A DNA stretch of 64,000 bases from Fennellomyces sp. T-0311 (GCA_025266875.1 JALLLT010000014.1:682001-746000); one strand, 5' to 3'. Positions 1 through 10,600 are shown, counted from the first letter of the stretch. A program made the numbers and translations. Notes: generated from the letters alone by a model not told the origin.

Positions 1-839
1 TTCTCAGCCAGAGCACTTCGCTGCCTTCTAATTCATGCAAATCTACATCAACGTCGAAATTGCTCTTTCGTAGTTCATGGTAACTACGGTTTGTTTCCAC
101 CGACTTCCTCTATATCGACACAAGAGCCTTTTTATCAGTTTTTGAGAAAAGCTCCAGCAGCGTATTTCGCAGTGACAATGCCATAATGCAATTACGCTCA
201 CTAGAACTTTTTTTCTTATGTTTATGATCTTACGGACGTTCATTAAACCCGCGTAATACACACGGAAAAGTATGGCACTTTATTGACAATTTGTTCTTTT
301 GAGGTATGTATATGTCCACATGACCGATATTACCAAGTGTAGTAAGGTGAATAATGCAACAACCGATAGTGGGAAAGGCACACTTCTGACCAAAGTGACT
401 GCATCGTACGATATGCTCTACTGCAATTTTAAATATGCATCCGGCTTAGCTCCATGTAAAAGGTAAATTCTCCCTACTAAGGCTTGTGCGCCGGCATGTA
501 CACGTATCATAACCACTCTCGGTTTTATGATACATAGTAAGTGATAAATATGGTCTAAATTGTGTAGTCAAGTGTCGGAAATACCGGAGTCTACTACATT
601 GGTAAAGAGACACAGTATGGTTCCTCTCTGTCCTCCTTCCGTAGCTTGGACAATCCTACTTCCCATATTGGCTGTATTGGTTCATACAGCGTTGACACTT
701 TTGCTTTGTCCCTTTGTTGCAACAAATTCCGGCACAGGAAAGCTTCCCGCAAAACATTCGCAGTGTAAAATAATGACAGAGTAACCGTCAAATTGTATGT
801 TTTTTATTTTCGCACTGGAATTTATTGCAAACAAATGGA
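1..839. other. intergenic, nothing recognised
   Basis: Left end of the window up to the stop codon of the pyruvate dehydrogenase kinase gene. Only short unrelated open frames are present on both strands. None shows splice-consistent extension or a familiar motif. Confidence 0.5.
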
Positions 840-2678
840 TTAAAGCAACGGTTCGTCACTATTGGAAAGCCTATATCGGGAAAAAAGGTTAGACAGGTTT
901 TCAAGATCTACAATTTGGATAGATACCTGTTCAAATGGATGTAGGCATCCATACCGTATCTACGATACAAAACGATTAGTGCTTCCAGGGTAACAACATG
1001 GAACAACTTACCCTTCCATGGATATAAGTTTGAGATCGCCTCCAAAATACCGTGCATACTAATAATTATGAAACGTAAGCCATTTAGGGTTTTTCCCACT
1101 GCAACCATTCTAGATCTTACCAGCCGAGAGATGGGCAAACCATAGCCGAAACCGGCCAAGGGCGCCTTGAAATCTGACTTGTTGAACTCAGGTTCCAATT
1201 CCTGGCGCTCCGCCGTTGTGTACTAGTGTAAATTCATGCAACATGACATCAGCTTGTGAAATTTGGTTTGAATCACGCAAGAAATTACCATGTAAGTCCA
1301 AACGAGTGGAATACCTGACCGCGGCACACCACCACCTTCGTCCGAGATTTTTATCGTAATGTCCTCCTTCCCATGTGCAATGGCCACCTTGACGGGTGGG
1401 TACTCGTCCTCATAGTCCTTTCCACAACGCTCGACGACGGCACGCAGCGAGTTCTTGAGCAGCTCGAATATCATATGGTTGAGATGGGAGGGCACATACA
1501 TGAACTCAATGTCACCAGGACAATACACTTCCACATTGGGCGCCTTGAACAAGCCGTAGTGATCTTCGCAAATATACCTCGCATTTGCCACAGCATCTGA
1601 GACGATCTCCCGGATGTTTGTCCGTGTGCAGATCACTCCCACATAGTCCTTCCGCGGCGGACCACGATAGAGCGCCGAGTGCTGACCTATTAGCATACGG
1701 ATCCCGATTCGCGACATGTAGAACCGATCCAAAAATTGCTGAACATCTGTGTCTATGCTATTGGTTTTGCGCCTCTCCTTGTACTCCAGAATCCCTTGCG
1801 CTACAGAAAGTGAATGTCACATGAGGATAGATTGAAAATAGAGACACACATCTTTGTATTATATAGAAATTACCCACGGTCGTCACCACCGGATCGTGTC
1901 TCGTCTTAATTGCTTCGATGGTTTTGACAAAATCGTCGGTGTACGTCAGTACTTCTGGCGAGCATTCAATCTCTTCGACATTGGTGAAATAGCTACACTT
2001 GAAAGCTCGTGAGCCCACTTTTTCGTTGCGTCTGCAAGCTATCTCGATATATACCGGTGACCGATAGGAATCACCGGATGAAGGTTCGTGTGCGCCGGAG
2101 GTGGCGCTGATCGCAACGCAGGATTGGGTACGCTTGGTGGATAAGACTTCTTCTGCGAGGCATGCTTAATCCGCTCTTTCATCATGCTAGACAATTGCGG
2201 AGGCGGCAAATCGACGAGGTCCTACACGCAGCTCGTCAGTAAACCCCCTAACCGACCCCCTTACTTCATTTTTTATTACCTTGAACGACTGTGCGTACCA
2301 GTTTTTAACTTTTATGATGGATGGCATCTCGCTTAGATGCCCCGGCAGCTCGTCGAGCTCTTTGACACGGTGGGCGAGTCGTATTGGAAGCTCCTCTACG
2401 GAAATAGGGGGTGTCAGGGCGTTTTGCGCAACTGTGGCGTCACAGTCCGATAAAAAAAATACCATGGAGAAACTGGCTTGCCTTGAACATGGTGCCTTTG
2501 GACGGTTGCTGGCCTGGTTTGACAAACGAGAAACTCAGTTTTCGATATCCATGGAGACGCAGTTTGTTGAGATTGTAGCATTACCAAAGAGGACCATTTG
2601 TCGCAGCGAGACGCCGGTCTGCGGGAACTTTGCAAAGTGCTTAATTTTGTCGTAGAGCTGTGGAGTGATTTGAAACAT
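840..2678 (-). CDS. pyruvate dehydrogenase (or branched-chain ketoacid dehydrogenase) kinase, mitochondrial
   Basis: Protein kinase of the PDK/BCKDK family, which phosphorylates and inactivates the E1 component of a mitochondrial 2-oxoacid dehydrogenase complex. Ten exons could be placed: 2585-2678, 2463-2513, 2280-2395, 2055-2221, 1874-1992, 1289-1800, 1121-1222, 1012-1058, 927-959 and 840-870. They sum to 1272 nt, an open frame of 423 aa, close to the usual family length. Visible landmarks are the N-terminal helical region (IRLAHRVKELDELP, WYAQSF), RHDPVVTTVAQG, the GHKL-type ATPase N box (ELLKNSLRAVVE), the G1 box (DEGGGVPRSGIPLVWTYM), a later glycine-rich GFGYGLPISRL, and the characteristic C-terminal LSNSDEPL. 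The acidic insert in the N box region (KDYEDEYPPVKV) is normal for fungi. No clear mitochondrial presequence is visible; the start MFQITPQLYDKIKHFAK begins right at the conserved helix. The family is clear. PDK versus BCKDK rests on the closer match to fungal PDKs (Pkp1/Pkp2 type). Confidence 0.93.
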
Positions 2679-2933
2679 GTATGTACAGAATGAACAACAA
2701 TAAAAGAGAAAGGAACGGCTGAAAAGCCGGAATCAAAAACGCGTCAAAAAAGTTGTGTGCAGTGCGTCACACAGAGGACATGTGATGCAGCATGATTTTT
2801 TGAAAAGACGAAGTACCAGGACATTCGATCCGGGTCGTCAGGTAGCAAATGCGCTTTGACATCAGCTACATTCTCTGGTGTCGCTTTTATTGCAAGGTAT
2901 GATATATCACGATGAAGCTATTATGTAATGTCG

Positions 2934-4212
2934 TTAGGGCGGAGGTCCGGTTACCACAACGGCTGTTGACATGTATGCCCGATTTCGGCTAAGCATAAAG
3001 AAATTTACTTATCAGTCCTTCACTCCCTAAACAAGCGTGCGCACAAAAAAACGATTCGCATTTACCAGTAGGGACAGGTAGTGTCTCGGTCCAGCCAATT
3101 TTGGATACAGTCTCTGTGAAAAATGTGCTGGCAGCTCAATTTCACAGCTTGCATATGGGGAGAGTATAAGTCATCTGCGCAGATTGGGCATGACTCTTCC
3201 TCGTCATCTACGTAATATAAAGCTTAAAATGCGGTGGCATAAAATGATGACCCTTCTTTCCTTACCTCCCCATAGATTGCTCTGCGATATCTCGATTGCC
3301 GAGGACGCCCCTGCGATACCGGGACTAGTACCATTTGATAAAGTTAGTACTGATCTAGGATGGGATCTATTGATATGTGTAAAGCATACGCTGTATGGTA
3401 AGAGCTCACAGATACTGCACTTGACGCTCGTGTGCTTCTTTTGAGACGGGCCAACGATGATGAAAGTAACCTATTTCATGCAGAAAGAAAAGAGGTCGTT
3501 GAATTTTGTGGAACGATATCCAAATATGGTAAATTACCCATTTGCTGCGTTTGTCCTACGAACACCATCAGTCGGCTGTGCTGAGGTCCTTTTGGAGAAC
3601 GGATTCCACCATTTTCCCTTTTTTCGTCTCGCCGCCGGCAATGGTGGTACTGGTACTGGTGCTGGTGATGCTGTTATTGAACGCGTGTTTTGACTACTAC
3701 TTGCAGGTGTGCTTCCTGGGAATCGCCTTTGTATAAAATCAACAATCATCAAAAAACGATCCACAGTTCTTATTACCATATAATCGGAATGAAACACCGG
3801 GTTGCGTTTGCTGTAGCCCATCTTGTGAATCTGAAGGTTGTTGTACTGTCGAATTTGAAGGTGGTGATAGGTATGTATTGTTGTTAGCGAATGATCGTGG
3901 CGGTGATGGTGTCCGTATAGGAGGCGGTGAAGGAGTCCTGGTCACCGGTGATACTGGATCTCCCACCTAATCTTCACGGTCAAGTTATGATGCTTCTGTT
4001 AATCTTTTTTTCGTAAGCAGTACCCTTTCTATGAACTGGCCAAAACATCGATCACAAACAGGCTCGTATGTTTCAGAGAAGTATATTCCAACTTGTGTAT
4101 CGCATACATGACAAAAGAAGATGGACCCATCGTCTGCCAGCACCGACTGATCCAAGTTATCTGCACCATACACGCTTCCCCATCTATTTGACTGTGAGTA
4201 TTGTTGGCTCAT
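2934..4212 (-). CDS. RING-H2 E3 ubiquitin ligase, RNF115/RNF126-like
   Basis: Predicted ubiquitin ligase with the two-domain plan of RNF115/RNF126-type proteins. The first exon (start 4212) carries an N-terminal zinc ribbon: CHVC, then CDRCFGQFIERV. The middle is a low-complexity S/P/Q-rich linker with TPSPPPIRTPSPP and SPAPVPVPPLP. The C-terminal exon (about 3068-3158) carries a RING-H2 finger: CPIC, then CQHIFHRDCIQNWLDRDTTC, with the last pair PYCR completed across an intron by the final exon (2934 to about 2990), which ends TAVVVTGPPP. The linker acceptor near 3765 must be the later CAG to keep the frame. One linker exon between about 3180 and 3530 was not resolved with certainty. All zinc ligands of the RING are present. 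The neighbouring PDK gene starts 255 bp downstream on the same strand. Confidence 0.78.
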
Positions 4213-4849
4213 GTTCCTCGATATGAAAAAAAAGGTGGGAAAAGAGAGTCAAAATAAAACAAAGAGCTCTGTGTGGTTGTGATAAAATGGTAATGTGGCG
4301 CGGCCGTGAAACGCTGGCGTATCATGTGGTACCGGTCGCTCAGCTTGTTGGGACTTCAATTATGCTCAGCTTGTTGGGACTTCAATTATGCTCAGCCTTT
4401 GACTTTTTTTCAAAAGAATTTGAACACAATTGTCATTTTTTTCTCCAGAATAATTTTTTTAATATCATTATAATCGTAAGCTTTTTTCATGTGGTTGCTA
4501 TTCTTTGGCGGTACACGTGGCACATTTCTCACGTTTCGCAAGTTCGAAAACTTGGATTGTACTTAACCTTCGACGGAAAGGGGGTTGTGTAACTGCTTAT
4601 CAATTTTGACAAGCGACTATGATAAATATGACTGATTGCAACTGGTAAGAAAGAGACCAAGCCTTTCCGAGATATAACATTGTCAATCGTTGATAATGTT
4701 ATGCACCTATTTTAGACGCCGCATATGATCTGTTTGTTTGGAACTGCTGCACAAGCTTAAGAATTGATGCCACTCAACGCAGCATACTAATCTGGTTATC
4801 TGATAAACACATTATGCAAGGTAAATAATGGGCTCAATAAATTGGCCTT
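4213..4849. other. intergenic with a 26-bp tandem repeat
   Basis: No convincing gene. The open frame at 4287-4592 (plus) includes the 26-bp tandem duplication and a T-rich stretch and resembles no family I know. It contains the repeat described separately. Confidence 0.45.
4338..4396. repeat. 26-bp tandem duplication
   Basis: Two exact copies of a 26-bp unit starting GCTCAGCTTGTTGGG lie head to tail at 4338-4363 and 4364-4389. A seven-base start of a third copy follows. Confidence 0.9.
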
Positions 4850-5710
4850 TTAATTAGAAACTCGATATTCATACCGCTCCCCAACAAGGCGATATCCAAC
4901 ACGTGTATACATATTATCCTTGGGATCTTGTTTTGCGTCCACCAAAAGAGTAGTGTATGTGAACTCTTCGAGCAGCAAGCTAGTAAAAGCCAATACCATG
5001 GCTCCACCATAGCCACGACCACGATGAATCGGTGGAGTATACACATACCCAATCGAGCATCCTCGATTCAAGGGTCGCCTTTTCCAAATCATCGCAACTG
5101 GACCTTTGCCGGGATGGCACCAAAAGTAAGCATTTCCTTCTTGGATTTCTTGGGCGCAGAGGAAGTAATATCCATCTTCGTCGTATGTATTGACAAGCCC
5201 ACTATCGTTGGTAAATGCTGCAGTCCATTGAATAAGTAATGGAAGTTCAACGGTGGTCGTTTGGCGAAGGAAAAAAGTGCCGTCCTCCTTATTGCTGAGT
5301 GGCGGCAAATCGTCTCTCGTGAAGATATAGCTCCAAACTTTGGAATTTAAATCAATCTGTCCATGCCATGCTTCCTTGACAAAAGTTAAATTTGATTCGC
5401 CTAATATCTTTCTGACAACCACAGGAGCTAAGTATATGTCGTCCACTAGCATCTTGATCGCTTCCCGTGCTTCTACAGTCTTGTCCATCAATACGGTCGT
5501 GAACGCATTTCCTTGGTCAAATGCAACAGTGGCAAAAACAAGTTTTGATCCATTGAATACCGCACCGCAGTACGAATTTTTGAGTGTATCTCGTGCCAAC
5601 ACTGATGCGGCCCAAATCGGAAATGAATGCTCCACTTCATATACTTCTAGTTCTTGACGAGTTTCAGCCAGAAAAGTATTCGCATCCTGGTAACGACGTA
5701 GGAATAACAT
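4850..5710 (-). CDS. GNAT-family N-acetyltransferase, paralog A
   Basis: Single-exon protein of 286 aa. The C-terminal half has the acetyl-CoA binding motif of GCN5-related acetyltransferases: about residues 217-228 read GYVYTPPIHRGRGYGGAM, where RGRGYGG is the Q/RxxGxG/A loop. It is followed by a helix, a TTLLVDAKQDPKDNMYTRVGYR strand-and-helix segment split by the conserved N-x-Y, and a final Y-E-Y-R-V. The N-terminal half (LRRYQDANTFLAETRQELE onward) matches the second paralog at 6226-7101 and is typical of large fungal GNAT proteins of unknown substrate. It forms a tandem same-strand pair with that paralog. The start was chosen because the conserved promoter block begins directly upstream of this ATG in both copies. 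The substrate is unknown. Confidence 0.85.
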   Translation of the reverse strand: MLFLRRYQDANTFLAETRQELEVYEVEHSFPIWAASVLARDTLKNSYCGAVFNGSKLVFATVAFDQGNAFTTVLMDKTVEAREAIKMLVDDIYLAPVVVRKILGESNLTFVKEAWHGQIDLNSKVWSYIFTRDDLPPLSNKEDGTFFLRQTTTVELPLLIQWTAAFTNDSGLVNTYDEDGYYFLCAQEIQEGNAYFWCHPGKGPVAMIWKRRPLNRGCSIGYVYTPPIHRGRGYGGAMVLAFTSLLLEEFTYTTLLVDAKQDPKDNMYTRVGYRLVGERYEYRVSN

Positions 5711-6225
5711 GGCTGCGTAAAAAGTAGAGCAAATCTCGTGTGAGAAAATAATTATTTTAGGAATATCTATAGCTCAGAATGACTCATGAGGCTTTGAGCC
5801 TTGCTGACTAGGCACACATCACTCAATCTAGTAGTGGCTTTTATGGAGAGGTAGGATGAGCTCCATGTACGTAATAAATGTAGTAATATTTTTGTTCAAA
5901 GGAGAAATACTTTAAATAATGAGAGCAATGGAAAGATGCTCGAAAAAAACCGCTGAGAATGGGCTTGGCACCATGGAACGGGGCCTGTTTGAATCAACTG
6001 AATAACTTCTCAGGTTCAAAAGTGTCTTGGAGGCGTTTTATCTCCGTCCTTTTAAGCCGAATCTAAAGATACATGTATATGGATACTATTAAACACAATA
6101 AAGTTTTAGATATCAGGCAATTGCAAAGCATGCGACGTAGTATCTAAGGTTATTTTTTTTAGGTTTCGCTTCGCAAAACCATATTATGTTGCTTTTCTCT
6201 TCCACAACACTCATCTTTTTTTTTA
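5711..6225. other. intergenic between GNAT paralogs
   Basis: Holds the paralog A promoter next to 5711 and the 3' flank of paralog B at its other end. No other gene was seen. Confidence 0.6.
5780..5786. promoter_or_regulatory. TGACTCA bZIP (AP-1/Gcn4-type) site upstream of GNAT A
   Basis: TGACTCA lies 70 nt upstream of the GNAT A start codon. The equivalent position of GNAT B has the same palindromic core (TGAGTCA). TGASTCA is the established consensus of fungal Gcn4/Yap/AP-1 bZIP factors. Regulation by such a factor is inferred. Confidence 0.5.
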
Positions 6226-7101
6226 TTAAATTGATTGCTTTTTATTAGTGACTACATACTCATCTACTTCTCGAACAAGACGATATCCGACGCGTGTGTA
6301 CATGTTATCATGTGGATGCCGCTTTCCATCGACCGAAAGAGTAGTGTATGAATAATCCTGGAGCAACATTCGAGTAAATGCTGCCACCATATTTCCACCG
6401 TAGCCACGACCACGATATGTAGAAGGGGTAAATACATATCCGATTGAGCATCCCTGGGACATAGGTCGACGTTTCCATATCATCGAAACAGGGCCTTTGT
6501 CGCGATGGCACCAAAAATAGGCATTCCCCTGTTGTATCTGCTGAGCACATGTGGAATAATTCTCTTCTTCGTTGAATACATTCCGCAAGCCGCAATCTTG
6601 GTAAAATGTGATCGTCCACTCCATAAGCATCGGAAGTTCAATAGGAGTAACTTGGCGAAGGAAAAAGGTGTCATCATTCTTATTGTTGAGTTGAGATATA
6701 TCCTCTCTCAAAAAGACATAAACCCAAAGCTTGAAATGTAAATCAAGCTGTCCATTCCATGCTTCCTTGGCAAAGACAAGATTAGAATCACCTTGTATCC
6801 GTTTGATGACGACAGGTGCTGAACAAACATCGTCGACTAACATCTTGACTGCTTCACGCGGCTCCACGGTCTCGTCCAATATTAAGGTCGTAAATGCCAT
6901 ACCTTCGTCGAAAGCGACAAGAGCATACACAAGTTTCGAACCATTGAACACCGCACCGCAGTACGAGTTACCGAGTGCGCCTTGTGCCAGTACTGATGCT
7001 GCCCATAAAGGAAATGAATGTTCCAGTTCGCTCACTTCTAGTTCTTGACGAGTTTCGTTCAGAAATGTGTTTGCATCTTGGTAACGACGCACGGTTAACA
7101 T
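6226..7101 (-). CDS. GNAT-family N-acetyltransferase, paralog B
   Basis: Single-exon protein of 291 aa, collinear with the 286-aa paralog A and clearly homologous along its whole length (for example RRYQDANTFL, SYCGAVFNGSKLV, FWCH, MIWKRRP). The acetyl-CoA loop reads STYRGRGYGGNMVAAF at about residues 226-241, so the RGRGYGG motif is intact. The C-terminus differs by a short basic extension (NKKQSI). It is in the same orientation as paralog A with about 515 bp between them, so a tandem duplication is the simplest origin. About 80 nt upstream of the ATG can still be aligned with the paralog A promoter. The substrate is unknown. Confidence 0.85.
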   Translation of the reverse strand: MLTVRRYQDANTFLNETRQELEVSELEHSFPLWAASVLAQGALGNSYCGAVFNGSKLVYALVAFDEGMAFTTLILDETVEPREAVKMLVDDVCSAPVVIKRIQGDSNLVFAKEAWNGQLDLHFKLWVYVFLREDISQLNNKNDDTFFLRQVTPIELPMLMEWTITFYQDCGLRNVFNEEENYSTCAQQIQQGNAYFWCHRDKGPVSMIWKRRPMSQGCSIGYVFTPSTYRGRGYGGNMVAAFTRMLLQDYSYTTLSVDGKRHPHDNMYTRVGYRLVREVDEYVVTNKKQSI

Positions 7102-8009
7102 GGGTGCTTAAGAAACAGAACAAATAACGTGAGAAAGAGAATTATATTTATAATCAGTATCTCACGATGAGTCATACGAGTTACGGTCTTTGCCAGTTCC
7201 ATCTTCGAGCCAATAGCTGGCCTTGATAGAAGAACAGGAGTAGCTTAAAATGCAGTTTAAAGTGCTCACCTTTTTTAATAATGGAAAAGGCAAAAAAGGC
7301 CTGAAAAGGTTTGGAAAAAAATTTTCTTCCCGAATTAGACTTGCTCTGAGTATTGGACCACGGCCATAATTTAACCGCTTTGCCGCTAACCCGCTGGCAC
7401 TTGGCAGCAGGAGGAGATTGTGGTATCAAAAGAAAACTCCGGGTTTGTATGAGAATGATAGACAAGTAGAACTATATGTAAGAGGCCACCCCCCGCGCAC
7501 AGATGTCGGTCTTATCCGCGGCAAATGGGAGAAAGTTTGGTCAGCGCTACTACGAGTTCTCCCCGAAATCGACAACCTGATCCACCCGAATGACGAAGGC
7601 AAACAAGACGTATCTGATTCCCCTAGAGGGATTCAGGCATGGCACGTGTAGTCATGTAGGGCTCTTAGTTTGTATGACAGCCTCATCCCCGGTATCTACT
7701 ATTTCTTACCACACAGACCTGCTTTTTCCGCCATTATGATCTTTTTCAAGCATGGACCCTCCAGTCTTTTTATAATGTTTAAGCAACACATACACACCAC
7801 AATGCAGAGACTTTTTACCTATAGGAGCAGGTCTAATAACTTTCAGAAATAAATAATAACTTATGAACTTATACAAAGGAAGCATAGGGAGCGAATACCT
7901 GGAGGCAAAATAACCATGAAGTAGAAATTCAGAGGATGGACGTATAGGTATGTAACAGTGGAATCAGGTTCAATTACTTTATTCAATAGCTTACAAATTA
8001 ACACGACGT
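7102..8009. other. intergenic, nothing firm
   Basis: The first ~80 bp are the GNAT B promoter. A 77-codon plus frame (7418-7651) has no recognisable motif, and I do not call it a gene. Confidence 0.45.
7168..7174. promoter_or_regulatory. TGAGTCA bZIP site upstream of GNAT B
   Basis: TGAGTCA lies 67 nt upstream of the GNAT B start codon, in the same place as the TGACTCA of GNAT A, within an otherwise diverged AT-rich promoter. Confidence 0.5.
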
Positions 8010-9497
8010 TTAAAATATTTGAATCTTTGCAGCCTTGTTCTCGCCATCCCAAATGACTATTCTATCTACAATTTCTCCTTTTGCGAACTTCTTGCGTAGG
8101 TAACAGCCTAGGTCAATTTCGGCTTTTTTGCAAGATGAATATTCTTTGGTGACCTCTGGGTTATCTTTGAGATAAGCAACCACCTTGCGAGATCTGCGAG
8201 ACGTTAAGCTGCTGGTTTTTTCCACCCACGCCAAATTTTCGGCGCGATTGTCCGAGCGGTCGTGATTGCGGTGTATCACTACTTTAGCTGTTTGTGTTGA
8301 GCTGTTTTGTTCTACAAAGGCATTTGCAACAAGTCGAGCAACCTGGTGTGTTTGAACACGTTGTGGCTTCGTACAACTGTCATTATCCGGGTACAAAGAT
8401 ACTTGGAGGGACCCATTTTGTGAATACCAATATCTCATTTCGGCCTTTGTATCTGCTTTACGAACATGCCCCATGTTTGAGACTTCATATCGACTGAAGG
8501 TTTTTCCGTTCCATGGGAGTGTACCAATAGGACGCCATTTTGTCTCCGAGGTTACTGGAGGTATCGACGGCTTTGCAAAGCCCTCAGGATACTCTCCTTG
8601 TTCTTTCAGAGCGTTGCGAGCTGCAATGCTGGGTGGACTAAATACTAGACTTTGCCGTTCATTCGCAGTAAGGAATTTGAGGTTTTGTAGAGAGTTGTCT
8701 TTCCTGTTGCTGTTTATATGACATATCATGTGCGAGTCCATGGGAAGGCCATCGAATGACTGCTTCACGATATGGCAAATCCAATATTGCTTGGACTTGC
8801 GCATTATGCCTGTCCTTAAATCAGATACAAGGGTGCAGGACAGATATCCACTTCGCAGTTGTCGGGGAACAAGATGGCGTTGATAAAAGAGGCTGTGGAC
8901 GTTTCCAGTGTCAGATACAAGGTATCGGTTGAACGTTAACTCATCATCCATGTTGTTGACCCGGATATATCGTGCATCTGGTTCTAATATTTTCAGTCTT
9001 TCGATTTCGAGTTCTCGTAGTGTATCCAGGTCGCGACATATTATCTTGTTCGACTTATCAGAAACGCTTCTTTCAGCATGCCCGTCTTTGTAAAAGATGT
9101 ATGGAATCGGACTGAATCGATATATGAATGTTGCTGCCATGACTTGCTCGAAATTGAGAGTAATTATCTCCCCTCCTTGAATAGTAGCCTGGTATGAAGG
9201 ACGAGATGCTGTGGATACAGGCCCGTTGAGCCTAAGGAATCCGCCTTTGGCAAGCGTGTAAACGATGTTGCGTATGTTGTCATTGTCCTTGCCTCTGCCA
9301 TCGGAGATCTCCTGTACTGAGCGTCTTAAATCGTCAGGTTTCAAGTCGACTTTAATATCTGACGTGTCCGGGTCTGCTTCTAGCTTGACTGTAACTGAAT
9401 TGTCTACGACAGCATAAGTCATTTTGAATAATGAATACGAAGTTACTGGCCAATACTTACTGCTGTTTTCGGTGTTTTGCTTTACTTCATGATCCAT
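8010..9497 (-). CDS. double NUMOD4/HNH homing-endonuclease-like protein
   Basis: Uninterrupted frame of 495 aa. Two modules of the NUMOD4 plus HNH kind can be read. The first (about residues 175-285) has RYLVSDTGNVHSLF followed by MICHINSNRKDNSLQNLKFL. The second (about residues 340-430) has WRPIGTLPW, SRYEVSNMGHVRKADT, QVARLVANAFVEQN and VIHRNHDRSDNRAENLAWV. That is the NUMOD4 'YEVSNxGxVR' signature and the HNH 'H-x-(N/D)-x-x-x-x-D-N-x-x-x-N-L' core. After it comes a NUMOD1-like tail (KVVAYLKDNPEVTKEYSSCKKAEIDL). The N-terminal 150 residues are not recognised. In phage and organelles such proteins are intron-borne endonucleases. Here the frame stands alone in nuclear DNA, with no group I intron seen around it. 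In the first module the HNH core reads CHINSN, so the usual leading His is replaced by Cys and the core may be weakened. Confidence 0.75.
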   Translation of the reverse strand: MDHEVKQNTENSSKYWPVTSYSLFKMTYAVVDNSVTVKLEADPDTSDIKVDLKPDDLRRSVQEISDGRGKDNDNIRNIVYTLAKGGFLRLNGPVSTASRPSYQATIQGGEIITLNFEQVMAATFIYRFSPIPYIFYKDGHAERSVSDKSNKIICRDLDTLRELEIERLKILEPDARYIRVNNMDDELTFNRYLVSDTGNVHSLFYQRHLVPRQLRSGYLSCTLVSDLRTGIMRKSKQYWICHIVKQSFDGLPMDSHMICHINSNRKDNSLQNLKFLTANERQSLVFSPPSIAARNALKEQGEYPEGFAKPSIPPVTSETKWRPIGTLPWNGKTFSRYEVSNMGHVRKADTKAEMRYWYSQNGSLQVSLYPDNDSCTKPQRVQTHQVARLVANAFVEQNSSTQTAKVVIHRNHDRSDNRAENLAWVEKTSSLTSRRSRKVVAYLKDNPEVTKEYSSCKKAEIDLGCYLRKKFAKGEIVDRIVIWDGENKAAKIQIF

Positions 9498-9831
9498 GAT
9501 TACGTTGTTCGTTGCATTTCGTCCTGTAGGCGCTTTTTTGTTTTTAGAATCTATATTAAATTTGATTGTTACAATTCACCATGACAATAAAAAAAAACTA
9601 TTTTTATGTCTACCACTGTTCTGATCTTTGGTCTTCTTTGTTTTCACAGAATTTTTGCTTCCCGGAATGAGATCTTTGGAATGACCCATTTTTGAGGATT
9701 CACCGCGTAAACGCGGAGATCCGCGTTCGTTTTTTCCTCGCTTGTGGATACTACTACGTCATCAGGGGAACTACTTACACTCTGGGTTAGAGTACCCACC
9801 TTTACGAAATGTCATCAACAAAGTTAAGCAT
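9498..9831. other. intergenic spacer
   Basis: AT-rich sequence between the HNH-like gene and the maleylacetoacetate isomerase pseudogene. No gene was seen. Confidence 0.5.
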
Positions 9832-10600
9832 TTATTGACTATCGTTGTCGATATGTGTTGGCACATGCCTATAATATGGTGGTACATAATTAGGCTGTTT
9901 CTCTGGCATGGTTTCCATAAACTCGGGCAACATAGTAAGATGACAATTAGCAACACTAATAAATGTACAGTTCTTCAGCTCGGCAGAATAACGGAGAGCG
10001 CTGTAAACTTGGGGTACAAGAAAAATGTCAGCCAGCGTAACGTTATCGCCCACACAATATTTTCCTCGCATGCCACAATTGACTTTGGTTTCGAATAACT
10101 TACGTTCGAACGCCTCTAACCCTTGCATGATACGTATCCGAGGCCATTTATGGCGCTTAACCACATCATCGCCTCCGATTTCCGCCACCAATCCTGGACT
10201 TTGTATAGGGTGAATATCAGAAGCAAATTCGAATCATATTTCGCGCATATGGGCACGATCATGTGGATCTGATGGCAAGCATGGTCGTTGTGGGTAGATT
10301 TCTTCGATATACCCGAGAATGGCCATACGTTGTATCAATATCTTGCCTTCGCTTGTGACAAACGCTGGTAGTTTTCTGCTCAGATTGATCTTTGAATACT
10401 CCTCACTGTGCTGCGCACACTTTTTATTCATAAAATTGGGATATTATGTCGCTTTTTTCCTTTACCTGTTCATGCTTATATATATCAATAGGTCTGTACT
10501 CGTATTCAACACTTTTCCAAGCAAGGATTAATCGAACTCGCCAGTCTGTGGATGAACCAAAGTAACTATTAGTATCGGCTTTTTCTTTTGTTACCTAGTG
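9832..10600 (-). pseudogene. maleylacetoacetate isomerase (zeta-class glutathione S-transferase), disrupted
   Basis: Relic of the tyrosine/phenylalanine catabolic enzyme that isomerises maleylacetoacetate using glutathione. In order, the minus strand encodes KPIL, then in another frame SYFGSSTDWRVRLILAWKS, then VEYEYRPIDIYKHEQ, an intron, HSEEYSKIN, AILGYIEEIYPQRP, an in-frame TGA (10234-10236) after HMREI, then FASDIHPIQSPG, and a C-terminal domain with GKYCVGDNVTLADIFLVPQVYSA. The N-terminal Ser-Ser of the zeta-class active site survives (GSST). Lesions are a frameshift near 10575 between KPIL and SYFGSS, no usable ATG before it, and the internal TGA. Conserved positions are also changed (LSRKLPA where GKVPA is usual). 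It could be active only if unusual splicing removes both lesions, and I saw no suitable sites. Confidence 0.72.

Noticed and set aside
560..784. 74-codon plus frame with a hydrophobic segment at the left end of the window
   Set aside because: An overlapping minus frame of similar length exists, there is no homology or splice continuity, and both look like chance.
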